The translations under genes and the position numbers were made by a program. Positions 1 to 9,969 of a DNA stretch of 64,000 nt are shown here, piece by piece (within the stretch, counting starts at the first letter, position 1; every line of letters begins with the position of its first letter). This DNA is from Mycolicibacterium insubricum (GTDB lineage Bacteria; Actinomycetota; Actinomycetes; Mycobacteriales; Mycobacteriaceae). The DNA is taken from the NCBI RefSeq assembly GCF_010731615.1, contig NZ_AP022618.1, forward strand, positions 2,728,001-2,792,000. Direction: 5' to 3'. The notes beneath the pieces are model-generated. The model saw nothing but the letters and a program-made list of their open reading frames with translations, did not search any database and was not told the origin of the DNA.

Positions 1-2
1 AT

Positions 3-362
3 AGCACGGACTTTCGGGGCGGGGGGAATTTCAATTGTGACGATGAGCCGGCGCAACCGGGGACATCGCCGGTTGCCTATGACTATTGGACGCACGCGAT
101 CGTCCCGCCTGGAGTTAGTGCCGATGACCTTGTCGAGGCGGCCGGCAAGGCGTGGCAGAGCTGGGGGATGAGAGTCTTGGAGCGAGACGAGTTCCGGAAG
201 CCGAATCGGTTCGGCTATCCCGCTGACGGATACTCGCTGCAAATCAAGGGCCCGAGCAAGCCGGGGTATCCGCCGACGGTCATCGTGTCCTCGCCGTGTT
301 TCCCGGCCGAGCATGCCCGCGACGGTCTACCCGCCCCCACGATCTTCACTCAGGGACGCTAA
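3..362 (+). CDS. Hypothetical protein, 5' end outside the window
   Basis: The frame is open from the first bases of the window and ends at TAA 360-362, leaving about 119 C-terminal residues. An internal ATG at 168 exists, but the frame upstream of it is coding-like (YDYWTHAIVPPG, then an Asp/Glu-rich helix), so the gene most likely starts before the window. The fragment is a small soluble domain with two cysteines and a Pro/Gly-rich C-terminus, a look common in mycobacterial secreted or lipoprotein-like proteins. I do not recognise a family. No signal peptide or lipobox can be judged because the N-terminus is missing. Confidence 0.55.
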   Translation, partial: STDFRGGGNFNCDDEPAQPGTSPVAYDYWTHAIVPPGVSADDLVEAAGKAWQSWGMRVLERDEFRKPNRFGYPADGYSLQIKGPSKPGYPPTVIVSSPCFPAEHARDGLPAPTIFTQGR

Positions 363-497
363 AAGCTCTTCATGGACGCGGCGCTCGTCGGCGGATGCTG
401 TCCTGTGCATTGTCAATTCAACGGCCGGGTGCGGAAGTGATGGCCCAGCCACCGACCGGCGTGGGTGCTGGTACCGAGTTCGACCTGTCTCGGGTCC

Positions 498-737
498 CTA
501 TGGGCTTTTGACGGCCAGGCAGCTGTAGTGGATTGCCGACTTCTCATCTGGGGCGCCGGGCAGGTAGACGTAGAGCTCCGAGTAGATGTTGGGTTCGTCG
601 TCGGCGATCACCACGTCCTTGCGATCCTCCGGTAGGTCGTAGTAGACGCCGGGGTCGGAGATGATCCGCGCAGGCTTGCCCCGTAACCCCTTCGCGTCAT
701 ACGGCAACGCCTGATAACCCGGGGGAATGTCGGTCAT
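498..737 (-). CDS. Small hypothetical protein (79 aa)
   Basis: A short acidic protein starting MTDIPPGYQ; an in-frame ATG at 755 would add six residues. The body has alternating Tyr/Asp/Pro and a possible beta-rich segment around IYSELYVYLP. No domain, signal peptide or membrane segment is visible. Neither start has a strong ribosome binding site. It is convergent with the partial gene at the left edge and divergent from the IS-interrupted gene to the right. Codon use is ordinary for the window, so I call it coding with moderate certainty only. Confidence 0.45.
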   Translation of the reverse strand: MTDIPPGYQALPYDAKGLRGKPARIISDPGVYYDLPEDRKDVVIADDEPNIYSELYVYLPGAPDEKSAIHYSCLAVKSP

Positions 738-868
738 ACACGGATTCTTGCGCATGGCTCAGGGCATGTGCAATCGACATATGCGCCGTCACCCGGGCCA
801 TACCATCTCATCTCGACTCACCGCTGGCCGGTTCACCCCGGCATCTGGTGTGCGGGATGATCGTCGCC

Positions 869-1229
869 ATGACACCGCAGACTGATAGTCGCGATGAGAT
901 GGCCGCCGATTGTTTGGCGTTTTGGACGCAGGTGCAGTCCGATCTTGGGGCATCGACATCGATGACGGTGGATGCGTTGCTGGAGTTGGCGGCGACGCGG
1001 CAGGCTCCCGGGGACCGGGAGCGGGCAATGCTCGGACTGGCCAGTGCAATCGAGAGACTCGCTGAGAGCACGGGTGCCCAGAATCCCGAGGTGTTGCGGC
1101 TGGCGTGGCGCCTGTTGCGCTGGCGCATCGCCGCGAAGGATCCTGAGATTGTCGCCGCCCTCCGGATGCTTGCACCGGTGCTGGCAGATGTGCTCGGGGA
1201 GGGTGATCCCGAGGTGCTGTCCGCATTTT
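869..1229 (+). pseudogene. 5' part of a TPR-like gene split by an IS21 element
   Basis: N-terminal 120 codons of a helical repeat protein, from MTPQTDSRDE to GDPEVLSA plus the start of the next codon. An alternative GTG start lies at 848. The helical pairs (AIERLAEST, MLAPVLADVLGEGDPEVL) resemble the tetratricopeptide units of actinobacterial NB-ARC/TPR proteins, where G(P/E)xDPxxL closes a helix. The frame would run on into IS sequence and stop at 1250-1252, giving a false 128-134 residue protein. Joining 1229 directly to 3403 restores one frame (…LSA-FYELAVAEDR…) of about 459 codons, so this and the 3398-4421 segment were one gene before insertion. Function unknown. Confidence 0.85.
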
Positions 1230-1282
1230 TGTCGGCTCCGGCTGAATCCTGAGCAGCCTGCTCCGGCTGAGTAGTGAGCAGG
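1230..1282. repeat. Left (istB-side) terminal inverted repeats of the IS21 element
   Basis: Two related copies: TGTCGGCTCCGGCTGA.. TGAGCAG from 1230, and TGCTCCGGCTGAGTAGTGAGCAGG at 1259-1282. The outermost copy matches the reverse complement of the right end (TGTCGGCTTCGGTCGA…TGAGCAG) at most positions. The shared core is GTGAGCAGG. Confidence 0.85.
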
Positions 1283-1283
1283 T

Positions 1284-3328
<2,045 letters not shown>

Positions 3329-3346
3329 TCTCCAAACATTGAAGGG

Positions 3347-3397
3347 TGCTCACTTTTCAACCGGAACTACCTGCTCACTTTTCGACCGAAGCCGACA
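3347..3397. repeat. Right (istA-side) terminal inverted repeats of the IS21 element
   Basis: Two copies of the transposase-site motif: TGCTCACTTTTCAACCGG (from 3349) and TGCTCACTTTTCGACCGA (from 3372), the latter running to the terminal CA at 3396-3397. They are inverted relative to the left-end copies. Confidence 0.85.
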
Positions 3398-4421
3398 ATT
3401 TTATGAGCTGGCGGTGGCAGAGGACCGGGTGGATACCCCCGCGAACCGGATGCTGCGGTGGGTGCAACTGTGCGCGGCCTGCCGGCGCGGGCTGGGCTAC
3501 TGGCACGCGATGACGATGTCGGCGTCTCACGGCGTGGCGCAAGCGCGTTACGAACTCGGTGACCTGTTCGGCGCGGCCAACGAGGCGCTCACCGTCTGTA
3601 ACCACCGCACGACTGCTCTCGGCGAGCGTCATATCGACACCCTCACCAGTCGGCTGTGCGCGGTCATGTGGCAGGCCGAGGCGGCGGGCCTGCAGGCGCA
3701 CACGCTGGAAAATCTGGACTTTCTCATCGGTGCCCTGGACTCCGTGGTCGGTCCAGACCATCCGAGTACGTTGGTGGCTCGGTTTGCGCGCGTGGCGTGG
3801 GCGCCGGGCGATGACATCGGAGACATCGACCTTCTCTCCGAGTGGGAGGTCCTGCCCGAGGATTTGGCGCTTGTTCGCGGACCCGATGACCCATTGACGC
3901 TGACCGCCGAAGAGCAGCGCGAAGTGGCTCGTGGCAAGTGGCGCAACAATGTCGCGGAAATCCGCCAGATCGCCTACGACCTCTACATCGACATGGAATC
4001 CGAAGACGACGACTATGAGGAAGAAGATGAGGACGAGGGCGGCGTCTGGACGCCGGGCAACCTCGATGAGGACACCCTGGAGATGGTTGCCGACAACGCC
4101 GACGAACAGGCGTCCTTAGTGAACGACCGGTTCAGAACCGTCGTCGCCGTCAAGAGGGCGTATTTGCGATCTGCCCGCTCCTCCGGAGCCGAGAGCCTGG
4201 AGGCTCTGCAGTGGCGCTACTACCTGGCATGGCTGCTGTATGGCGGGCAAGAGTGGGAATCAGCAGCCCGGCGTGCAACGGCCCTGGCCAACGACTGCGG
4301 ACGTCTGTTGGAGGATGGACATCCGCTGGCTGCGTCATGTCGCGAACTGGCGCAGTACGCCGAATCCCACAGTCGCGATCCACTACCGGCCTACTGGCAG
4401 GGCGACCCGGGCGAAGACTGA
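3398..4421 (+). pseudogene. 3' part of the IS-split TPR-like gene
   Basis: Continues the frame broken at 1229 after the duplicated ATTTT. About 340 codons from YELAVAEDR to the end at 4421. Helical pairs spaced roughly 40-45 residues apart include TALGERHIDTLTSR and SVVGPDHPSTLVAR; the GPDHPxTL motif is diagnostic of actinobacterial tetratricopeptide repeats. A very acidic linker (ESEDDDYEEEDEDE) sits mid-way, followed by two further helical units. The fragment has no credible start of its own; the long frame reaching back to 3207 is IS sequence. Whether a shortened product is still made from a promoter in the IS end cannot be told from sequence. Confidence 0.8.
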
Positions 4422-4433
4422 CAGCGTGCCTCG

Positions 4434-5339
4434 CTAGCCCTGCACGTGGCTATGGACGGGGTGCAGGGGATTGGTCGTGCAGTAGAAAATCTGCAGGTCA
4501 CCGCCACGGCCAAGGATGAGACCAGTGGTGTCGTCGAGACCGAGGTCGCTGATGTCGGGAGGATCCCAGTGGCCGACCCCGTCGTCGCGTTCATAGGTGC
4601 CGAAGGCAATAAGCAGGTCGAGCTGGCGCCCGCAGGCCACGCATGGCATCGGGTAGGGGTCGAACGAGTGCCAGCGCGGCCAACCACCGGCCTTGGTACC
4701 GGGCGCCACGGACAGATCAGACAAATAGGCCACGCCGTCGTCGCCGCAGTTCCAGCCCTGGTCCTCGGCAACGTCAATCCGATTCCAGAGCTCCTGCGGT
4801 AGGTCGATCGGATACTCGTCGACCTGCTCGGGGTGCAGCGCACAAGGCGCTGCGACCAGTTCGTCCTCGGCGTCGAAGGGGAGCGGGTGGTCTGTGGCGG
4901 CTCCAAGCAGGGTGGTCGAATCGCGCCACTTGACAAGCACCGCGGGGGAGTATGCATCCTCCTCGCCGGGCAGCTGCGCATGCGTCACCGGACACCAAAG
5001 GACTTGCAGCAGATCGGCTCTCGGTGGATACGTGAGATTGGGCGCGTCTCGCGCGAACAGCTGCAGCACCGGTACCAGCGGGTTGGGATGCGTGTGTGGA
5101 CGCGCCTCGTCGGGTTGTGCCGCTGAATCGTCGAGATCCCAGTAGAACCAGGGGTTCTCGCACGTGGGCCATGACTCACTTGCGGGCCACAGCATCGGGC
5201 CGCCGATGGAACTCGTCCACGGGCCGGGCGCGCCGCGTCGAGGGTGCAGCCGAGTCGTCACCCTCCGATAGTCCGCCAGCTGGGGCACCCATTGAGTCAC
5301 ATCGACGGGGCGAGGAGGCGTCACCGGATTATTTGTCAC
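4434..5339 (-). CDS. Hypothetical protein, YwqG/DUF1963-like
   Basis: A 301-residue soluble protein with GTG start. The C-terminal half carries GTKAGGWPRW, a CVACG cysteine pair and a LLIAFGTYERDDG strand, then GDLQIFYC; this order (K.GG.P.W, CxxCG, hydrophobic strand) resembles the YwqG/DUF1963 fold, whose function is unknown. The N-terminal half contains another LQVLWCPVTHAQ beta segment with Cys and His, so a metal site is possible. It is divergent from the gene at 5476, suggesting a paired unit. The family label is a motif-level guess. Confidence 0.65.
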   Translation of the reverse strand: MTNNPVTPPRPVDVTQWVPQLADYRRVTTRLHPRRGAPGPWTSSIGGPMLWPASESWPTCENPWFYWDLDDSAAQPDEARPHTHPNPLVPVLQLFARDAPNLTYPPRADLLQVLWCPVTHAQLPGEEDAYSPAVLVKWRDSTTLLGAATDHPLPFDAEDELVAAPCALHPEQVDEYPIDLPQELWNRIDVAEDQGWNCGDDGVAYLSDLSVAPGTKAGGWPRWHSFDPYPMPCVACGRQLDLLIAFGTYERDDGVGHWDPPDISDLGLDDTTGLILGRGGDLQIFYCTTNPLHPVHSHVQG

Positions 5340-5475
5340 GTGGACAATGGTCCATCATGCCCGACCATTGCGTGTTGAAGTTTTCGTGCGCTCTCGCCAC
5401 CGTCCGGGCGGGTAGCCTTGCGACGGCACGGGTGCCAGCATCCAACACATCCATCTACCGGGGGCAACGACCTAC

Positions 5476-6378
5476 ATGGAATCCGACTTCAGCGACGACC
5501 AGGATGGCTCGACCGGGGACCGCTTCGAGACTGTGCGTCGACTGGCGATCGAGGTCCTGGCCCAGCGTGGGATCACCGTCGCGCCGGGGGACAATGACGC
5601 TCGCGGCGATGATCACCTGGTCGATCGGGACGGGTACGAGTATTGGCTCTACAACGTGCAGAAAAAATGCGCACTGCTGCAACCGCATGAGTGGGCGCAC
5701 GCGGTGCACGAGCACTTCGACCATATTCTTCAGGGGCGCAACGCTGCGCCGGTGACGATGTTGAGCGATAACGATCTTCAGCGTCAGATCCGGACCCGGC
5801 TCAATCCGCCGATTCCGCCGGAAAAGATGACTTCCACCTACGCCCGCCCGGCGTTCGACGGTCTGGTGGTTGAGCTCAACCGCGACCTGCCGACCTCGGT
5901 GCAGACGATCGTCGACCAACAGCTCGACGGGCACGACGTCGACCTGCTGTTCCAGATCGGACAACGCAACACCGACGCCGAACCGATGGACATCGAACGG
6001 ATGGATCACGGCGTGGTGGTTCTGATGGGGGACTCGTTCTTCATCGCGTCCAAGGTGCTCAACATGCCCGCACTCATCGACACGGTCTTCGGTGGCTCTG
6101 CGCCGTTGGGGGTCATCTTCTCGGTCCCGCAACGCAGCCTGGTCCTGCTGCACGCAGTCGGCCCACAGGTGATGGAGGCCCTGCAATGGATCGTGCCCGT
6201 CACCATCGGGCAGGCCAGCGAAGCCGCCGGGCCGATCAGCCCCGATACCTACTACTGGCACAACGGACGAGTCCAGCGCATCACCCAGCGCAATGTCGAC
6301 GGCGATGCCACCGGCATACTCATCGAGGGCCCCTTTGCCGACGCGATCGACCGGGTGGCCGCCCAAGCTCAGGGGTAG
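5476..6378 (+). CDS. Hypothetical protein, possibly DUF1444-like
   Basis: A 300-residue acidic cytosolic protein with no signal or membrane segment. The stretch from about residue 60 (YWLYNVQKKC) through ARPAFDGLVVELNRDLP and IFSVPQRSLVLLHAVG resembles the beta-alpha layout of DUF1444/YtpQ-type proteins, where a 'vPnRd' strand precedes the end of the domain, but the match is loose. Start ATG 5476 has a G-rich stretch about 14 nt upstream. The 136-bp divergent gap to the neighbour at 5339 should hold both promoters. Function unknown. Confidence 0.65.
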   Translation: MESDFSDDQDGSTGDRFETVRRLAIEVLAQRGITVAPGDNDARGDDHLVDRDGYEYWLYNVQKKCALLQPHEWAHAVHEHFDHILQGRNAAPVTMLSDNDLQRQIRTRLNPPIPPEKMTSTYARPAFDGLVVELNRDLPTSVQTIVDQQLDGHDVDLLFQIGQRNTDAEPMDIERMDHGVVVLMGDSFFIASKVLNMPALIDTVFGGSAPLGVIFSVPQRSLVLLHAVGPQVMEALQWIVPVTIGQASEAAGPISPDTYYWHNGRVQRITQRNVDGDATGILIEGPFADAIDRVAAQAQG

Positions 6379-6453
6379 CCGTACGGCCGACCAGGAGGCA
6401 GAAAGCCTCGATCTGCCCCGTTCAGGACTGAGGGAGACCGGCAATCCGCCAGC

Positions 6454-6465
6454 GGTAACGTTACC
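6454..6465. promoter_or_regulatory. Operator candidate, perfect 12-bp palindrome
   Basis: GGTAACGTTACC is self-complementary and lies directly upstream of the -35 region of the toxin-antitoxin promoter. Position and symmetry fit autoregulation by the XRE-type antitoxin. Confidence 0.5.
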
Positions 6466-6501
6466 CAGCGCCATCGGCCCCGCCTGTATACAATGAGATA
6501 C
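6466..6501 (+). promoter_or_regulatory. Promoter of the toxin-antitoxin pair, probably leaderless
   Basis: A good -10 hexamer TACAAT lies at 6489-6494. Seven bases downstream falls at 6501-6502, the A of an in-frame ATG, so the mRNA probably begins at the start codon, which is common in mycobacteria. This argues for the ATG at 6502 rather than the one at 6493. Confidence 0.5.
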
Positions 6502-6996
6502 ATGCCGGCGCGAAATCCCCAGGTAGCGGAACGCACCCAGGCGTGGTTATCCGAGCTCGGCGGTCAGCTCCGCGACCGTCGGCGAGCGCTCGGCCTCAGC
6601 GCTGCAACCACCGCTGAGTCGGCGGGAATGTCACGGGTTACCCTGCATCGCATCGAGGCGGGATCCGCGGCGGTGACCATCGGCGCCTACCTGAACGCGG
6701 CCGTCGCCCTGGGGCTGCGGTTGACACTTGAAGACGGCCTGACGAACCGGGTGCACGCGGGCCCGCAAACGCCGGATGAGCAACCACCGCCGGAGACCGT
6801 CCGGGTTGGGGATTTTCCGCAGCTTCGGGCGATCGCATGGCAGCTGCGCGCCGAGACTACGTTGTCCGGCGTGGAAGCGCTGCAGCTGTATGAACGGAAC
6901 TGGCGGCACGTCGACCAGAGCGCCATGGCCGACGCGGAACGCGCGCTCGTTCGCCAGCTCGCCCACGCCTACAGCAGGGGAACGCTCCTTGTTTAA
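6502..6996 (+). CDS. XRE-family antitoxin-type regulator
   Basis: A 164-residue protein with an N-terminal helix-turn-helix (residues about 17-70: LRDRRRALGLSAATTAESAG then VTLHRIEAG), the Cro/C1 fold. The C-terminal half is helical and contains ALQLYERNWRHVD, probably the toxin-binding part. The downstream toxin gene starts inside its last codons (8-nt overlap), so the two are translationally coupled. Upstream lies a perfect palindrome (6454-6465) and a near-leaderless promoter, consistent with autorepression. Most AbiEii-type toxins pair with AbiEi or small HTH proteins; an XRE partner is a recognised but less common arrangement. Antitoxin role is inferred from pairing. Confidence 0.8.
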   Translation: MPARNPQVAERTQAWLSELGGQLRDRRRALGLSAATTAESAGMSRVTLHRIEAGSAAVTIGAYLNAAVALGLRLTLEDGLTNRVHAGPQTPDEQPPPETVRVGDFPQLRAIAWQLRAETTLSGVEALQLYERNWRHVDQSAMADAERALVRQLAHAYSRGTLLV

Positions 6997-7678
6997 GCGG
7001 GCGCACCACCTACAGATCGCCGTTGTCCTCGATGCTCTCGATTCGGACTTGCTGGCGGAGTCGAGCTGCTACTTCGGCGGTGGTACCGCGATCGCACTGC
7101 GCTACGGCGAGTACCGGGAATCTGTCGATATCGACTTCCTCGTCTCCGACAAGTCCGGGTACGGCCAGTTGCGCGAGTTGGTTCGTCGGCCGAAAGGGTT
7201 CAATGCGCTTACCAGAAAGCCGATTTCAGCAATTCGGCCCGTGGTTGCGGACCGGTACGGCATCAGAACTCTGCTAGATGTGGAGGGTGCGCCGATCAGA
7301 TTTGAGATCGTCGCGGAAGGCCGGATTGAGCTCGAGCCGCCGAGCCCTGGCGACAACATCTGTGGCGTTGCGACTTTGACCAACCTTGACATGGCGACCA
7401 CCAAGCTGCTCGCCAACTCTGACCGGTGGGCTGATCAATCGGTGTTCAGCCGGGACATCATCGACCTCGCCATGATGGCCCCTGACTCAACCGTGATGAC
7501 ACGGGCCATTGGCAAAGCGGAAACCGCCTATCGGTCGGCGGTCGTCGGCGACCTGCGCAACGCCATCGAATACTTGCGGGATAACCCACATCGCTTGGAC
7601 GACTGCATTCGTGAGCTGCACATGTCCGGCATCTCCAAGGCGGAGCTGTGGAATCGCATCAAACGGCTCAACCCGTAG
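6989..7678 (+). CDS. AbiEii/DUF1814-type nucleotidyltransferase toxin
   Basis: A 229-residue protein with the nucleotidyltransferase signature: FGGGTAIALRYGEYRESVDIDF near residues 30-52 holds the GG…TA loop and the DxD metal pair, and VEGAPIRFEIVAEG follows with the third acidic strand. Such enzymes (AbiEii, MenT) block growth, in the MenT case by adding nucleotides to tRNA acceptor ends. The frame is open from 6776, but TTG 6989 has a well-placed CAGGGGA upstream and overlaps the antitoxin stop, so I choose it. No truncation or missing motif is seen. Confidence 0.8.
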   Translation: MFKRAHHLQIAVVLDALDSDLLAESSCYFGGGTAIALRYGEYRESVDIDFLVSDKSGYGQLRELVRRPKGFNALTRKPISAIRPVVADRYGIRTLLDVEGAPIRFEIVAEGRIELEPPSPGDNICGVATLTNLDMATTKLLANSDRWADQSVFSRDIIDLAMMAPDSTVMTRAIGKAETAYRSAVVGDLRNAIEYLRDNPHRLDDCIRELHMSGISKAELWNRIKRLNP

Positions 7679-7710
7679 CCGTTGCTAGCAGCTTCCGGAC
7701 ACGTTGGAGG

Positions 7711-7980
7711 TCACGGCTTCCCGGTGTGTTCCCGGTGTTTGCACCCCGGCCAGCAACACGGCCGTCGTTTGCCCTCCTCGAGTTCCTCGCGGGTCCGACG
7801 GATCCGCCGGGCCCGGGTGGCCGGCTGCTTGGCGTCCTCGACCCAGCAGATGAACTCGTTGCGGGCCAGCACCGTGATGTCACACCAGGCGGCCAGCACC
7901 GCCGGATCGGTCAGCAACTCGGCGCGCAGATCTTCGGGCAGTTCGTGGACGACGCCTCCGGGTACCTGCTCTCCAGTCAC
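7711..7980 (-). CDS. YdeI/OmdA-family protein, short form
   Basis: An 89-residue protein starting at a GTG. It has LPEDLRAELLTDPAVLAAW followed by FICWVEDAKQPATRARRI and a basic RTREELEEGKRRPCCWPGC end. The pattern 'p.dl...L..dp.....w..l....r.eyi.wi..AK...tr.rRi' is the C-terminal bacteriocin-protection domain of YdeI/OmdA proteins. Full-length relatives are about 190 residues, so this is a domain-only form. The CCWPGCKH cysteine cluster at the end is unusual and might bind metal. It converges with the toxin gene. Confidence 0.7.
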   Translation of the reverse strand: MTGEQVPGGVVHELPEDLRAELLTDPAVLAAWCDITVLARNEFICWVEDAKQPATRARRIRRTREELEEGKRRPCCWPGCKHREHTGKP

Positions 7981-8016
7981 AGTCCCAGGGTAGGTGCGGT
8001 GGTGTCGGATGCGGCG

Positions 8017-8400
8017 CTACCCGCGGATGAGCTCGGAGATCGCCCAGCTCACCAGGGACAGCACGATGGCACCCCAGATCGCCTGCCACCAGAACGGGTA
8101 TACGTGCAGTCCCCAATGGGTGGTGTTGTCGGTGATCCACGAGGTGATCCACAGCATCAGCGCGTTGATCACCACGTGCACCAGACCCAGCGTCAGGATG
8201 TACAGCGGAATCGCCAGCACCTGCACGATCGGTTTGATCACCGCGTTGACCAGCCCGAACAGCACGGCCACCACGAAGATGATGCCGATGCGCTTGAGCG
8301 TGTCGCCCTCGCCGCCGACGATTTTCACGCCCGGAACGATCAACGTCACGACCCAGAGTGCGAACCCCACCAGCGACGTGCGGATCAGGAATGCGGTCAT
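8017..8400 (-). CDS. Phage-holin-family (superfamily IV) membrane protein
   Basis: A 127-residue, almost entirely hydrophobic protein with about four membrane helices: FLIRTSLVGFALWVVTLIVPG, the IGIIFVVAVLFGLVNAVIKPI segment, a helix at about 60-80, and a C-terminal AIWGAIVLSLVSWAI. The NAVIKPI motif is typical of the small holin-IV/YvlD-like proteins common in actinobacteria. Despite the name these are widespread chromosomal genes with no prophage context, and none is seen here. ATG 8400 is chosen; the frame extends to 8502 but the extra part is basic and unlike coding sequence. Divergent from the stress-protein gene. Confidence 0.8.
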   Translation of the reverse strand: MTAFLIRTSLVGFALWVVTLIVPGVKIVGGEGDTLKRIGIIFVVAVLFGLVNAVIKPIVQVLAIPLYILTLGLVHVVINALMLWITSWITDNTTHWGLHVYPFWWQAIWGAIVLSLVSWAISELIRG

Positions 8401-8662
8401 GGGTTCATCATGGCACCGACGTGGCGCGGCCGACATTTTTTGCTGCCGGAATCGCCGGTCACCGTTGTCATTGCGACGGCCGTCACGTGTCAGCAAGGTC
8501 ACGTCGATGTAGTTTCACCGACGAATGTGCTGTTCGGCGCGCTGATCGCGGGAAATCGGCGGCGTGGCGCAGTTGCGAAATCCCCCCCGATCCGTGGCTC
8601 GGCGGACTAATGTCGGGGATTGGCTGTGCAAACACTGCAACCGAATCTTTTGGAGGATATGG

Positions 8663-9109
8663 ATGAGCGGCTACAAGACCGTGCTGGTCGGCACGGACGG
8701 CTCGGACTCGTCGCTGAAGGCCGTCGACCGCGCGGGTTCGCTCGCCTCGGGGCCCGACGCCAAGGTCGTCGTGGCCACCGCCTACTTCCCGTCGCACGAG
8801 GACTCCCGCGCCGCCGACATCCTCAAGGACGAGGGCTACAAGATGGCCGGCAACGCACCGATCTACGCGATCCTGCAGGAGGCCAGCGAGCGGGCGAAGG
8901 CCGCCGGTGCGACCAACGTCGTCGAGCGCGCCATCGTCGGCGCCCCGGTCGACGCCCTGGTCGAACTGTCGGAGGAGATCGACGCCGACCTGCTGATCAT
9001 CGGCAACGTGGGCCTGAGCACCATCGCCGGGCGGCTGCTGGGCTCGGTGCCGGCGAACGTGGCCCGCAAGGCCAAGTGCGACGTCCTGATCGTCCACACC
9101 ACCAACTGA
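8663..9109 (+). CDS. Universal stress protein (TB15.3-like)
   Basis: A 148-residue single UspA domain. VLVGTDGSDSSLKAV opens the first strand and the ATP-binding loop is IGNVGLSTIAGRLLGSVPANV (a G-x2-G-x9-G-S/T type), so it is likely a nucleotide-binding Usp. Start ATG 8663 has GGAGG at 8652-8656. In M. tuberculosis the homologue Rv1636 (TB15.3) sits beside the same MBL hydrolase and uvrA, and binds cAMP. A palindromic terminator follows the stop. An imperfect GGAC-N4-GTC site at 8603-8616 upstream recalls a DosR box, but matches the consensus only partly. Confidence 0.9.
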   Translation: MSGYKTVLVGTDGSDSSLKAVDRAGSLASGPDAKVVVATAYFPSHEDSRAADILKDEGYKMAGNAPIYAILQEASERAKAAGATNVVERAIVGAPVDALVELSEEIDADLLIIGNVGLSTIAGRLLGSVPANVARKAKCDVLIVHTTN

Positions 9110-9117
9110 AGACCGCG

Positions 9118-9154
9118 CAACGCCCCGCCTCCCACAAGGACCGGCGGGGCGTTG
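9118..9154 (+). terminator. Intrinsic terminator after the stress-protein gene
   Basis: A perfect 12-bp stem, CAACGCCCCGCC (9118-9129) and GGCGGGGCGTTG (9143-9154), with a 13-nt loop, starts 9 bp after the stop codon. There is no U-tract, as is usual for mycobacterial stem-only terminators. Confidence 0.8.
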
Positions 9155-9209
9155 TCATGCCCGGAACATCCGCGCGTGGCGCCGGGATCGACGCGGTGGC
9201 CACCGGCGG

Positions 9210-9887
9210 CTACCAGCCGCGGGCCCGCCACTCGGCCAGATGCGGCCGCTCGGCGCCCAGCGTGGTGTCATCGCCGTGCCCCGGGTAGATCACCGCGTCG
9301 TCGTCGTAGCGGTCGAACAGCTTGGTCGAGACGTCACCGAGCAGCCGCTCGAAGTCCCCGTCGGCCCAGGTTTTGCCCACCCCGCCCGGGAAAAGGCAAT
9401 CGCCGGAAAAGATCTGGGTGACTCCGCCGGTGGCGTCGCCGTCGAGCGCCAGGGCGATCGAGCCCTCGGTGTGGCCGCGCAGGTGGATGGCGGTGAAGTG
9501 CAGGTCACCGATGTCGATGGTGTCGCCGTCGGCGATGAGGCGGTCCGGTCGCACCGGCAGCGGATCGGCGTCCAACTCGTGCGAGGCCGTCGGGGCGCCG
9601 GTCATCTCGGCGATCGGAACCAGTGCCTGCCAGTGGTCCAGGTGCTGGTGGCTGGTCAAGATCAGCGCGACGTCGGGGGTGTGCTCGGTGATCAGCTGGG
9701 CGAGCGTATCGGCGTCGTTGGCGGCGTCGATGAGCAATGTCTTTCCGGTGTTGGTGCAGGTCACCAGGTAGGCGTTGTTGTCCATCGGGCCGACCGACGC
9801 CTTGATGATGGTGGCGCCGGGCAGCCTGCGCACCGCAGCGGTGCCGGATTCGACGTGGCCGGTGTAGCTCTCCGAGACGACGGTCAT
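9210..9887 (-). CDS. MBL-fold metallohydrolase (Rv1637c-like)
   Basis: A 225-residue glyoxalase-II-type metallo-beta-lactamase fold enzyme. Metal ligands: TSHQHLDHW (HxHxDH; Ser replaces the usual Thr), HLRGHTEGS for the third His, FSGDCLFPGGVG for the bridging Asp, and YPGHGDDT for the last His. GNTYLV-type opening is MDNNAYLVTC. Substrate is unknown; glyoxalase II or persulfide-type thioester hydrolysis is typical of relatives. An upstream ATG (9893) adds two residues. It is divergent from the Rpn-like gene, and the order Usp-MBL-uvrA matches M. tuberculosis. Confidence 0.88.
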   Translation of the reverse strand: MTVVSESYTGHVESGTAAVRRLPGATIIKASVGPMDNNAYLVTCTNTGKTLLIDAANDADTLAQLITEHTPDVALILTSHQHLDHWQALVPIAEMTGAPTASHELDADPLPVRPDRLIADGDTIDIGDLHFTAIHLRGHTEGSIALALDGDATGGVTQIFSGDCLFPGGVGKTWADGDFERLLGDVSTKLFDRYDDDAVIYPGHGDDTTLGAERPHLAEWRARGW

Positions 9888-9969
9888 GGGCATTGAGATT
9901 ACTGTGAGCGCGACCTGAGCCGCCGGTAGGTACGTTCCACCTGTCGGTGCCCGGGCATAGCGTGCGGAT

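Noticed and set aside
8017..8400. Prophage remnant suggested by a holin-family gene
   Set aside because: No other phage genes or attachment repeats nearby; this family is chromosomal in actinobacteria.
8603..8616. DosR-like box before the universal stress protein gene
   Set aside because: Only the GGAC-N4-GTC core fits; outer bases miss the consensus and Rv1636 is not a classic DosR gene. Kept as a remark only.
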